From positions 1 through 64,000 of the forward strand of contig MJGA01000057.1 of NCBI GenBank assembly GCA_001910725.1: a stretch of 64,000 nucleotides of DNA. Direction: 5' to 3'. This DNA is from Phanerodontia chrysosporium (taxonomy: Eukaryota; Basidiomycota; Agaricomycetes; Polyporales; Phanerochaetaceae). Position numbers and translations under genes: made by a program. The notes below the pieces were generated by a model. That model did no database searches and was not told the origin of the DNA. It was given only the letters and a program-made list of their open reading frames with translations. Below, in pieces: positions 24,831-35,161 of this stretch; position 1 is the first letter of the stretch, and every line of letters starts with the position of its first letter.

Positions 24831-25618
24831 GAGCGTAGCCCAGGTTGCAATGCTGGTGCTTATGCCCTGTGCACAGAGGCCGCACCCCTTCGACACCACC
24901 ACTGGCACACTGCAGCATGAATTTGCGTTGGGCATAACACCGGTGTTGGTCCCGGTGCTCGATGCCCTAGATTCAGCCTCGAGCTCGGGCTAGTGAACTG
25001 AACAGTAACGTGCTATATACCATTGTGCTATGATACCGCTCTTGACCGCCGTTGTACACTATCCATGTATTCGTTAGCATTATCTCAACCCCAACACGAT
25101 GTTGGAACCCCTGTTTCACCGTAGACATCCAGTTTATCGGCGTGTTGGTTACTCCAAATGATGCCCACGCTTGCTCAAGTGCCCGTGCAATGCAGCCTGG
25201 ATCCCGTCGTTTCGCACAAGCTGACCAAAGCTTGCTGCGTTCCCACGCCCAAGCGACCGTTCTGGTAGGACTCCGGTAAATCGCTATGACAAAGTACTTA
25301 GAATTGTTGTAGCTTCACCAGGTTGTCCATTACGAGCGAGTGCAGGATCACAGCGTGGTAGCCCTGATTTTGTAATCCGAATACTACATAAAAATCAGCC
25401 AAATTAACTGACGGTTTTCTTCCAGTTTATGAGAAAGGAATACAAAGCGTTCTTACGAATGGCTGCCTGCCTTGGAGCCAATTTTCCTGCGATTCTCCTT
25501 GATTTGTGACTGTCACAAAAACTGCAAGAAAACCTGCATGCAGTCACCAGTTTATTGGCCGGTTTTCTTTTTATTTTACGTGGTAGAAAATCGCGCTTAC
25601 CACGCTGTGGATGGGAAA
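24831..25618. other. Intergenic up to the retrotransposon
   Basis: No gene was seen. The last five bases (25614-25618, GGAAA) are the left target-site duplication. Confidence 0.5.
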
Positions 25619-26087
25619 TGTCACGGATGTGACGGTGCTGCCCTATTTTTCGCCGATTTTTGGCTATTTTCCTTGATTAATCCAACGGGCGAGCAGCCCT
25701 CGTGCCGTCTGGAGTCCTAGCCGCCCATACTCAGCGCCTGGCCACTCAGCGCCAGCGCCCTGATGGCGCATCACCCCTAGACGCCAGCGCATCCCGCTGC
25801 GCGCTCAGACACCGCCCGGATCACCGGTCTGCCTTGCAACCGGTTCCCCGGATCGCCGAGGAGGCGCTGTCATCCCCGATGACTCCCCTCGCCGAGACAC
25901 GCCGAGCTGATCAGCCTGATGACACAGCCTCGGCCCGACGCAGCCTCGAGACACTGCCAGCTGACACAGCCTCGTGACATAGCCCCCGCACAGCCTCGCC
26001 GCGCAGCCCGCGTCGCAGCCTCGCTGGCTATGCCAAGCACTGCCCATCAGCTTAGGTAATCATACAGCCTGCCCTAGAGTACTGTAG

Positions 26088-26094
26088 TATATAA
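26088..26094 (+). promoter_or_regulatory. LTR TATA box
   Basis: TATATAA lies 33 nt before A26121, the first base of the 10-mer that matches the primer-binding site. This spacing is as expected for a TATA-directed start at 26119-26121. The same box is at 33087 in the 3' LTR. Confidence 0.7.
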
Positions 26095-26130
26095 GGGTAG
26101 CCCCCTCGCTCCTGTCCGTCATCTCGACCT

Positions 26131-26208
26131 CTTGGTCAATACGGACAGGTAAGCCCCTGCTTGTATTGTAGTTACAAACACTAATGATATCTTGGTCAAT
26201 ACGGACAG
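26131..26208 (+). repeat. 19-nt direct repeat bounding an intron-like 60-nt segment in the LTR
   Basis: TCTTGGTCAATACGGACAG ends at 26148 and again at 26208. The first copy is followed by GTAAGC, the second ends in CAG, and a CTAAT branch-like word lies at 26181. The segment 26149-26208 thus has intron hallmarks; its removal would leave one repeat copy. The structure is identical in the 3' LTR. Confidence 0.6.
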
Positions 26209-26313
26209 CTGAATAAGTTGTGCGTCGCTGCGTGACTCGCTCCGCCGCGCCTCGTCGTCGTCCTCCCCATCTGCCCTCCCTCGTGCGGCGTTGAGCCCTT
26301 GCTCCGCAACATT

Positions 26314-26323
26314 AGGTCGAGAT
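26314..26323 (+). other. Primer-binding site of self-priming type
   Basis: AGGTCGAGAT, two bases after the LTR, is the exact complement of ATCTCGACCT at 26121-26130, the predicted 5' end of the element's RNA. I saw no clear match to a usual tRNA 3' end. In the Tf1/sushi group the RNA folds back and primes its own reverse transcription from its first 11 nt; the layout here is the same. Confidence 0.75.
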
Positions 26324-26416
26324 CTTTTGGGTGCCCTAGGCATTTTCCCCTACCGCTCCCCCCACAATACCGTTTAAAAAAGTTTATCCCCACCGATTAA
26401 AGCGAGTACGTCGTAG

Positions 26417-27666
26417 TCGAGCAGCCCGCTCACTCCGTACACGTTGCTGAGGCTTGCATTTGCAGTGCCGAAAGACGTCCAGCTCAAGGACCACATCCCC
26501 CAGCGCATCTTCGACCGCCTCCAACGTCGTCGCGAGGCCGGTAACCCCGTCAAGTGGACGGACCGCAAAGTCAAGGCGGTCATCAAGCACGTCTCCACGC
26601 TCCCGACACCTCCGCCCTCTGTCCCCTCCATCAACTGGACTGCCGTCCGCGAGGCTCGCGAAGCCGAACAGCGCGTAGGCAACCGCATCCGCGAGCAGCG
26701 CCAACGCGAGGCGCAAGAAGCCCAGGCCGCCGTAGCCGCCTCCTCCTCGAAGCTCAGTTTGGCAGAGCGCCTCAGCGCCGCCCCGACGTACGAGCCCATC
26801 GCCCGCAAGCCCGTCGGCATCGACATTCCCAAATACTCCCCCACCGACCTCGTCGGCATCTTCACGCCCAAGCTCGACGCGACCATCAAGCGTCTCAAGG
26901 CCGTCGAGGAAGTCGACTTATTCCACCTCGTCAACAGCGACCGTGCGCGAGGAGTTTGCCAGCTGCTCGAACGACTTCAGCAGATCCGCAACGAACTCAG
27001 CCGCCTCGCCCCCACGACCACGTTTAAGGAGTGGCACCAGTACGAGCTTGGACTTGCTCAGATCGGTGACATTTCGTTTACCGGTTTAAGGCGCAACTTC
27101 CGCCGCATCGTAGGGGAGTTAGACATTGTATACCGGGCTGGATATTTCGATTAAATAATACATCTTCTGTCGCTCTGGATTTCGACTGTTCGAACTGCCT
27201 GCACTTCTTTGGGCGAACTACAGAGAACGGTGTCACTGCTCCCGCTGATCTCCACGTCGAGGAGCACAACGGGTCTCGAGAAGCCAGAGAGTGCAGCCAA
27301 CAGCCCTGCCCCCATCGAGAGACTGCCCCTCCGTTACTCCCGGTTCCGCCTAGCGACCGAGAGACACAATTCGAGCGCCCCCGTTTCGCGCAACGGCTAG
27401 AATTTGCCCGCGCTTCCGCCACCACCCCGAATACTCCCGACCGCAGTCCCCCGGACAGCAGCCACCACTCGTCTCCCGAGACATCGCTCGGCTCCGTCCT
27501 CTCCGATCACGAACCAGTCCCTTCGCCCCTTGATCTCTCTCGCGCTCACTCAGGAGCCAATACTCCCCGTCCCCCAACATGTCAAGCACTCCCGGTGGAG
27601 CGCCTCCCGGCCCGGCTCCCCCCGACCCCATCTCCGCTGCCCTCCTGCAGATGGCCCAGGCTATGA
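26417..27666 (+). CDS. Extra ORF upstream of gag, unknown protein
   Basis: An open frame without an ATG begins at 26417 and runs to a TAA at 27152-27154. The adjacent frame then stays open from 27151 to a TGA at 27664-27666, overlapping the gag start by 88 nt, and reads protein-like sequence with Cys pairs (DCSNCLHFFGRTT) and a Ser/Pro-rich end. A single missing T near 27151 would join the two parts. The first part is basic and coiled (REAEQRVGNRIREQRQREA). Possible starts: a non-AUG codon, or an ATG created by splicing to the acceptor TTTGCAG at 26465. No family recognised. It might also be the N-terminal part of one long Gag-Pol frame. Confidence 0.6.
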
Positions 27667-28829
27667 CGCAGCTCACGAACACGGTTAACACTCTGGCCCA
27701 GACTATTGGCGCCAATCGGACAACGGTCAATGCAACGGTCAATGCCAACAAGGAGCTCCCCTTCGTCGAGAAGCCCATGCCGTTCAAAGGGAAAGGTTCG
27801 GACACGGCCCGTCTCTTCCGTGCCGCCTATCGCATCTACGCCGACGGGCAGCCGGAGAAATTCGGCAAGCGCGACGTCAACGGTAACCTCGAACGAGACG
27901 CAAACACCGGCAAGATCTTGGTAGACGGCCAGAAGTGGATCGTCGGTGCTCTCTCCTTCATGCAGGATGAAGCGGCCGAATGGGCACGGCAGTACATCGA
28001 GCAAGCGGCAGACGGCACACAGATATTCGACGGCTCTCGCGCCACGTTCTGGGAAGCTTTTAAGAACCGGTTCGAGCCTATGGACGAGAAGGCCGAGGCC
28101 CTCAGCAAGCTGCAGGCGTGTACACAAGGCAACCGTCGGTTCGCGGAGTTCTTTGCGGAGTTCCAAGCCCTCGCCGGACGCACGAAGCTCACTCCGGAAG
28201 ACCTGGCGGCCCGGCTACGGACGAAGTTCAACAAGGACTACCTCGAACGGATTTCGTACATGGTCAACCCCAGCACCGGCAAAGGCCCCGAGACGTACGA
28301 CGAGCTCAAGAACGCTGGCTTTGCCGTCGATCGGTCGAAGGACAAGCTTTCGCAAGACCTCCTGGCACAGCAAGGCAAGACGTCCTCGACTCCGGCTAGC
28401 TCGTCGACGCGCGCCTTCCGCGACCCGAACGCGATGGACATCGACGCCGCCAACATCGACGAGCTGTTTAAGGGTCTCACTGGCACGGATCTCAAGCGCC
28501 AGTTCGACGCCGTCATGAAGGATCGCTGCAAGGTCTGCGGCTCGAAGTCCCACAAGTCCACGGACCCCGTGCACCGCGACTCGGTCTGTAACCACTGCGG
28601 CAAGAAGGGTCACTGGTCCCGCGTCTGTCGTGCCCGCCTCGAGGGCAAGCCGAGAACTGCCCCCGCTACCGCCGCCGTCCGCGCCTCGTCTTCGGATACC
28701 TCGTCTCAGGACTCCTCGTCTCCGGCCTCCTCGTCTTCTGGCAGCTCGTCTGATGACCAAGCCGCCGCGCTCGCCGCCCTCCGTGATCAGCTGGCCCTGA
28801 TACAGAAGCAGCTCGGGGGTTTTGCTTAA
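27579..28829 (+). CDS. gag: Gag polyprotein of the retrotransposon
   Basis: A 416-residue frame with an Ala/Pro-rich start, a retrotransposon-gag domain (residues ~60-240, with the capsid-like FWEAFKNRFEP and the RFAEFFAEFQALA helix), and one CCHC zinc knuckle (CNHCGKKGHWSRVC, 28587-28628). A second Cys pair (CKVCGSKSHKS) lies just before it. A Ser-rich tail ends in a short Leu/Gln helix. The product forms the virus-like particle and binds element RNA. The stop lies just after a slippery heptamer, and pol is open in the -1 frame across this junction. Confidence 0.93.
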   Translation: MSSTPGGAPPGPAPPDPISAALLQMAQAMTQLTNTVNTLAQTIGANRTTVNATVNANKELPFVEKPMPFKGKGSDTARLFRAAYRIYADGQPEKFGKRDVNGNLERDANTGKILVDGQKWIVGALSFMQDEAAEWARQYIEQAADGTQIFDGSRATFWEAFKNRFEPMDEKAEALSKLQACTQGNRRFAEFFAEFQALAGRTKLTPEDLAARLRTKFNKDYLERISYMVNPSTGKGPETYDELKNAGFAVDRSKDKLSQDLLAQQGKTSSTPASSSTRAFRDPNAMDIDAANIDELFKGLTGTDLKRQFDAVMKDRCKVCGSKSHKSTDPVHRDSVCNHCGKKGHWSRVCRARLEGKPRTAPATAAVRASSSDTSSQDSSSPASSSSGSSSDDQAAALAALRDQLALIQKQLGGFA

Positions 28830-28861
28830 GGGGCCGGAGTGACGCCGCATCGTCGGTCCCC
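28817..28861 (+). promoter_or_regulatory. Candidate -1 ribosomal frameshift signal between gag and pol
   Basis: GGGTTTT (28817-28823) sits in the gag frame as G GGT TTT, the X XXY YYZ form, two codons before the gag stop. Six nt later GGGGCCG (28830-28836) can pair with CGGTCCCC (28854-28861), seven pairs with one bulged T and a 17-nt loop. The pol frame is open from the slip point. A missing base in the G-run would explain the frame change equally well. Confidence 0.55.
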
Positions 28862-31800
28862 GTTTCGTCAAGCCCGGATTCAACTCCGGCGCCTTCATTA
28901 GAACCACAGGACATTTCGGACTCTATCCGCTCGTGTACGATATCCGTATTAGACCCTTTTTCGAATCACTACCGTGTACCAGTAAAGCTCACCGGAATCA
29001 ATAAGACTATTCGCACGCCCGCAATGATTGACTCCGGTGCGACTTCGCTGTTCATCCACGAAGACTTCTGCAAGCAGCATAAGATTCTCACGGTACCGCT
29101 CAAAAGGGAGATTACGCTATACAACATCGACGGAACCAAGAACGAAGCAGGGTCTATCACGCGTCGCGCCAGACTCCAGCTGACTGTGGGCTCTTACACG
29201 TTTAAGGAGGAGTTTCTTGTCACGAACATCGGTCCGGAGGACGTCATCCTCGGACTCCCGTGGCTCAAGAAATGGAATCCGAACATCGACTGGGAAACGG
29301 GAGATGTCCAATTTCAGCTCCGCGGCGGAGCTGGGGACACCCCGGTTTTCGGTATCCACCAGATTAACGCCAATCGCTCCGAACGCCGAGAATGGCTCCG
29401 AGCAGGCATTGTCGAGGACTCCAAGGACGAAGTCTGGATTCTCGCCGGCTACACTTACTCGCAAGCGATCGCTGTCGAAGCCAATCGCGAGAAGTACGCC
29501 AAGACGTTCGAAGAGCTGGTTCCCAAAGAGTACCACCGACACAAGAAGGTGTTCTCCGAAGAGGAATCACACCGCCTTCCGAAGCATCAGCCCTGGGATC
29601 ACGCGATAGATCTCGTCCCGGACGCCCCGGCCTCGATCAAATCAAAGGTTTATCCCATGTCCCCGATCGAGAATGAAGAACTACAGCGGTTCATCGACGA
29701 CGCACTCGCCAAGGGCTACATCGTCCCCAGCAAGTCTCCGATCGCTTCCCCTGTCTTCTTCATCAAGAAAAAGGACGGCAAGCTCCGGTTCATTCAAGAC
29801 TACTGCAAGCTCAACGACATCACTGTGAAGAATCGGTACCCCCTCCCGCTCGCCTCCGACATCATCGGGAAGCTCCAGGGCGCTAAGATCTTCACCAAGT
29901 TCGACGTCCGCTGGGGCTACAACAACGTCCGGATTAAGGAAGGTGACGAGTGGAAAGCCGCCTTCGTCACCAACCGCGGCCTCTTCGAGCCCAGAGTCAT
30001 GTACTTCGGTCTGTGCAACAGCCCTGCCACGTTCCAGGCCCTCATGAACCACATCTTCGCCGACCTCATCGCCGAGAGCAAGGTCGCAGTTTACCTCGAC
30101 GACATTCTCATCTGGTCGAACGATCTCGCTTCGCATCGGAAGATTGTTCACGAAGTCCTGGCACGCCTCGCCAAGTATGATCTGTACCTTCGGCCCGAAA
30201 AGTGCGAGTTCGAGCGCTCAGAGATCGAGTATCTTGGGCTCCTCATCAGCGAAGGACAAGTCGGCATGGACCCTGGCAAGGTTAAGGCAGTAGCCGAGTG
30301 GCCAACCCCGAAGAACCTCAAAGACGTACGAGGCTTTGTCGGGTTCGCCAACTTCTATCGCCGTTTCATCAAAGACTTCTCAAAGATCTGCCGCCCGCTG
30401 CACGATCTGACGAAGAAGGATACTCCGTTTAATTGGGGTCCCGCACAGGCAGAAGCCTTCGAGACGCTCAAGCGCGCTTTCACGACTCAGCCCGTGCTCG
30501 CCATGTGGAGCATTGATCGGCCAACTCGCGTCGAGACCGATGCTTCTGGCTACGCCACTGGAGGAGTCATAGCCCAACGCAACCCTGAAGATGGTCTCTG
30601 GCATCCAATCGCGTATCGCTCGCAGACCATGAGCCCCGCCGAGCGGAATTACGAGATCTGGGATCGCGAGATGCTTGCAATCATTGAAGCTCTCAAGGAT
30701 TGGCGCCAGTTCCTCGAAGGTCTCCCGGAGCCTTTCGAGATCTGGACCGATCATCAGAACCTTCAGTACTGGAAGACTGCGCAGAATCTCACACGGCGCC
30801 AAGCCCGGTGGGCCTCCTACCTCGCCGAGTACGACTTCCGCATCATCCACCGCCCGGCAAGACCCATCTCCTCGCTGATCCGCTCTCCCGGCCCTCCTCG
30901 CTGCATGTTTCTGACGAAGAAGACAATCGCTCGCAGATAGTATTGAAGCCGGAACTGTTTAAGATAGCCGCCACGGTAGCTTTCGCAAACCCCTCCCCCT
31001 CGAGAAGCGCATTCGCGACTGCTCCGAAAAAGAAAAGGAAGTCGCAGACGCTCTGCAGACTCTCCGGACCAAGGGGCCCCGCAGGCTGCGCAACGGCGTT
31101 CTCGAATGGGAAGAAGACAACGGCCTTCTGTACTACCATGGGAAAGTCTACGTCCCGAACAGTGCCGCGCTGCGCAACGACGTCATCAAGTCTTGCCACG
31201 ACGCGCCGACCGCCGGACACCCTGGGAAACACACCACCCTCGAATTGGTCTCTCGGTACTATTGGTGGCCGCGCATCTCCGCCGACGTCAGCCGCTACGT
31301 GCTCGGCTGCGATCAGTGTCAACGGTACAAGTCCGCCCCGCACCCAAAGGCCACTCTACAGCCCCACGATGTCCCTTCAGGGCCCTGGGAACACGTTGGC
31401 GTGGACCTCATCACACAGCTCCCACGCGACGCCAAGACCAAGAAGGACTCGATCGCGGTCTACGTGGACCACTATTCGGATCAGTGCCACCTTGTACCGG
31501 TCGACTCAACGATCACCGCCGCCGGCATGGGCGACGTCCACTACACGGACATCTTCCGCCTTCACGGCCTCCCACGCAAGATCTTCTCTGATCGTGGACC
31601 CCAGTTTGCAGCTCAGTACATGCGAGCACTGTACAAGCGCCTCGGCATCGCTACCGGCCTCACCACGGCATATCACCCCGAAGGCAACGGCAAGGTCGAG
31701 CGCAAGAACCAGGAAGTCGAGAAATTCCTGCGTCTCTTCGTCTCCCAGCGCCAAGACGACTGGGTTGATTGGCTCCCGATGGCCGAGTTCACCCTGAACT

Positions 31801-32579
31801 CACACGTGTCTAGTGCTACCGAGCGCACCCCCTTCGAGATAGTTTACGGCTACACACCGGACTTCACGATCCCGGCCGGCAAACACACCAAGGTTCCCGC
31901 TCTCGATGAGCGCCTAGACCGCATGGCTCACGTTCGCAAGGAGGCCGAAGCTGCCCTGCGCCTAACCAAAGCCCGCATGAAAGAAGAGTACGAGGCCGCG
32001 AAGAAACGCGCCCACTCCTTCAATGTCGGCGATCAGGTTTGGCTCAGCACGAAGGATCTCAGCATCGATCAGCCTTCGCCCAAGCTCGGCCCTCGTCAGC
32101 TGGGCCCGTTTAAGGTTCTGGAGAAGATCGGCGATCTGGACTATCGGCTCGAGCTCCCGAGCTGGCTGAAAATCCACCCGGTTTTCCATGTCAACCGCCT
32201 CAGCCCGTGGCACGATCAGGGTGTCGAAAAGCCCCTGCCTCCCAAACCTGTCAAGGTTGCCGGCGAAGAAGAATACGTCGTCGAGAAGATCCTCGACAGC
32301 CGCATATACCGCCGCCAACTGCAGTACAAGGTCCGCTGGAAAGGCTACGGCCAAGCCGGCGACACGTGGGAAAAGGCAGACAACCTCAAGCACGCCAAGG
32401 CCCTGGTCAACAAATTCCATCGCGAAAATCCGGAAGCGCCCCGCAAGCTCGCTGCCACCGCCTTCGAAGCCCTTGCCGCCTCTTTTCGCCCGTTCGTCAC
32501 CGAAGTCGACGTCTCCCTCCTTCCTGCCTCCGATCGCGCTAAGGCCGATCTCGATTGGGAGGAGGGGCGCCACATCTGA
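28823..32579 (+). CDS. pol: Pol polyprotein: protease, reverse transcriptase, RNase H, integrase, chromodomain (frame broken twice)
   Basis: In the -1 frame relative to gag: an aspartic protease (DSGAT at 29030), reverse transcriptase (YLDD at 30092-30103), RNase H (TDASGYATGG near 30539), then integrase with an HHCC finger (~31198-31330), catalytic Asp 31404, Asp 31590 and Glu 31698, and a chromodomain (~32263-32420, YKVRWKGYG). The chromodomain puts it in the chromoviruses, whose integrases are steered to methylated-histone chromatin. Two apparent one-base losses, near 30856 (GG run) and 30990-30993 (CCCC run), shift the frame twice between RNase H and integrase. The stop is at 32577-32579. 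Confidence 0.93.
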
Positions 32580-32604
32580 CGACCTCGCGAGGACGCTCGG
32601 TTTT

Positions 32605-32614
32605 AGGAGGGGGG
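32605..32614 (+). other. Polypurine tract
   Basis: AGGAGGGGGG lies 3 nt before the 3' LTR, where plus-strand DNA synthesis is primed. Confidence 0.85.
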
Positions 32615-32617
32615 TAA

Positions 32618-33310
32618 TGTCACGGATGTGACGGTGCTGCCCTATTTTTCGCCGATTTTTGGCTATTTTCCTTGATTAATCCAACGGGCGAGCAGCCCTC
32701 GCGCCGTCTGGAGTCCTAGCCGCCCATACTCAGCGCCTGGCCACTCAGCGCCAGCGCCCTGATGGCGCATCACCCCTAGACGCCAGCGCATCCCGCTGCG
32801 CGCTCAGACACCGCCCGGATCACCGGTCTGCCTTGCAACCGGTTCCCCGGATCGCCGAGGAGGCGCTGTCATCCCCGATGACTCCCCTCGCCGAGACACG
32901 CCGAGCTGATCAGCCTGATGACACAGCCTCGGCCCGACGCAGCCTCGAGACACTGCCAGCTGACACAGCCTCGTGACATAGCCCCCGCACAGCCTCGCCG
33001 CGCAGCCCGCGTCGCAGCCTCGCTGGCTATGCCAAGCACTGCCCATCAGCTTAGGTAATCATACAGCCTGCCCTAGAGTACTGTAGTATATAAGGGTAGC
33101 CCCCTCGCTCCTGTCCGTCATCTCGACCTCTTGGTCAATACGGACAGGTAAGCCCCTGCTTGTATTGTAGTTACAAACACTAATGATATCTTGGTCAATA
33201 CGGACAGCTGAATAAGTTGTGCGTCGCTGCGTGACTCGCTCCGCCGCGCCTCGTCGTCGTCCTCCCCATCTGCCCTCCCTCGTGCGGCGTTGAGCCCTTG
33301 CTCCGCAACA
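32618..33310 (+). repeat. 3' LTR, 693 bp
   Basis: Identical to the 5' LTR except at 32702 (C versus T at 25703). It is followed by GGAAA, the right target duplication. Confidence 0.97.
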
Positions 33311-33936
33311 GGAAACCACGGGTTAGCACGTTCCACACCGCTCTCGATTGAGCCAGGGGCTATCCTTTTACATTCGCAGCGATGGAGGAGAGCGATAGAA
33401 GAACCGATTCACACTGGGTGCTGCGCTTCACGGTCTTCGGGGTCTGTCACCCACCCTATCGTCGGGGCCCGAGAATGCGTAGCCAATCCAATGTTGGAGT
33501 CTCATGCATCATGCATCATGCCTCAGGCCTCAGAGCCAACAGGCGAGCTCGCTCGACTTAGCTCCGCAACAGCCAAGATATAAGCTGACCAGGCCACTGC
33601 TAGGCTCTTACGCCATGAATATCGTGGGCAGGTGAATCGGCAAGTCGTGCAAAGGTCCATTTAATGTTTTACCCCTAGTGATGTTGCAGACACGCAACAC
33701 AGATGTCGTGTGGGTAACATGCTCCTATCCCGGTCTCCCTTTAGACTTATATCTGCGCGACGGCTACACTCTAGCGTCCCAATTACAACAACATGTGTCC
33801 ACTGATGAACCACCAACGGAGGCCAGTTTCAAAGGCAACCGACCTTGGTGAACCAACTGTCAGCCACTCTGCATATCTTCCTCCGTGCCGGGCATAACGT
33901 ACTCCTCAACGATATCACCAAGTTTTCGCTCTAACA
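33311..33936. other. Intergenic, nothing recognised
   Basis: No coding frame supported between the retrotransposon and the F-box gene. Confidence 0.5.
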
Positions 33937-35161
33937 ATGATCGCCATCCCACAACACACGACTTTCGACATCATCGACCACCTTGCAGACGACCCCGCCA
34001 CGCTGCGCACTTGCGCGCTCGTATCGCTTGCCTGGCTCGCGCGAAGCCGCGCCCACGCCTTCCACACGCTCACGTTCACCCGCTCTGCGCAGCTGCACGC
34101 CTTCCTCGCGCTCCTCGTACCCGGCGTGCACTCCTTCCGCTATAGCGTACGCAACCTGAGGTTCGCCGCGGGTGCGGAGTCTGCGACACCCCGCCTCGTG
34201 CTCTGCGCACACGCTCTCGCCACCATCGCCGGCGCACTGCCGACGCTCTCCGCTTTAACACTCGAGTACGTCAACTGGGCGGACACGCCCGAGACCCAAA
34301 TGTCGGGTACAGCGGCGCTGCCGCGCCTCCGTACGCTGCGGCTCTTCGCGGTGGGTACCTCCACTGGGGCCCCCTGGCTCCGGGACAGCTCGCCACGCTC
34401 CTGCGTCTCTTTGCCGGCGTCGACGCGCTCGATCTTACCTGGGAGCATGACGCGCCCCTTGCTGAGCGCGTCGCGTGTGCCAAGGCCCCTGCGCTTCCGC
34501 CGCTCCGGGAGCTGGCGCTCTGCGGGGTTCTCTTGAACCCGCATTTTGTTCGCTGGCTCGCGAGCTCCGGTGCATGCGACAACCTCCAGGCTCTCACCAT
34601 ATATGTCACGGACCCCATCACGCTCATTGCCCTCGGCGGCCTCCTGCGCGAGCATGGGCGCACGCTCAAGCTGCTCGCTGTGTACCTACACCATCCTGGG
34701 CTGGATGCCATAGACCGTAAGTCAGTCTTACCCAGGCTCTTGTCATGTTACAAACCATACTTGTCTCCCGCAGAGAACGTCCTTGCGAACACACTCCAGT
34801 TGGCCAACTGCACCTCGCTGCAACTGCTCAAATTCTGGACTATCGTCGACAGCGGCCCTCGACGCTGTCCTGGCACTGGGACATGGGCCTCACGATGCTG
34901 CACGCCCTCCCGCGGCGCACGCTCCGCAAGGTTGAGGTCGCGGTCGGGCCGGGACGCGACCTTGCCGTCGGCGGGTCCGCCCTCGTCAAGTCCGTGCCTT
35001 GGCTCGAACTGCAGAGAGCTATGCAGGCATTCCCGCGCCTGGTAGAGGTCGACATCCTCAACCCAGAGGTGGAAGGCGGTCAGGTCGCGGAGGGAGACCT
35101 CGGCCTGGGACGCATGACGCTTCGCGCAAAGAACCGACGTGGGTTTGCGCCCCAGACGTAG
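33937..35161 (+). CDS. F-box/LRR-like protein, frame shifted twice
   Basis: The N-terminus is a fungal F-box (residues ~4-45: IPQHTTFDIIDHLADD, then TLRTCALVSLAWLARSRAHAF), which would tether Skp1 of an SCF ubiquitin ligase. Leu-rich segments follow (LPRLRTLRLFAVG, LRELALCGVLL, LQALTIYV), suggesting irregular LRRs for substrate recognition. One intron, 34717-34773. The frame is broken at two C-runs (34370-34374 and 34856-34858); each would be restored by one extra C, giving about 390 residues. Many such single-copy F-box/LRR genes occur in Agaricomycetes. Either assembly errors or a young pseudogene. Confidence 0.75.

Larger units (their letters stand above)
25619..26311 (+). repeat. 5' LTR, 693 bp
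   Basis: TG...CA ends. It carries a TATA box, a predicted transcription start and a 19-nt direct repeat (see separate entries). U3 is about 500 bp and R-U5 about 190 bp if transcription starts near 26121. Confidence 0.97.
25619..33310 (+). mobile_element. Complete Ty3/gypsy chromovirus LTR retrotransposon (Tf1/sushi-type), 7692 bp
   Basis: Two 693-bp direct LTRs (25619-26311, 32618-33310) start TGTCACGG and end CGCAACA. They differ at one position (T25703 versus C32702). The element is flanked by GGAAA on both sides (25614-25618, 33311-33315), a perfect 5-bp target duplication. Order inside: self-priming type binding site, an extra upstream ORF, gag with a CCHC knuckle, protease, reverse transcriptase, RNase H, integrase with a C-terminal chromodomain, polypurine tract, LTR. 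This is the Ty3/gypsy order. Near-identical LTRs mean a recent insertion, yet the frame is shifted between 27151 and 30993 several times without nonsense substitutions. Confidence 0.96.

Noticed and set aside
25805..26047. 80-residue ORF inside each LTR (also at 32804-33046)
   Set aside because: Low-complexity Cys/Gly/Arg translation on the minus strand of U3; both copies are identical only because the LTRs are.
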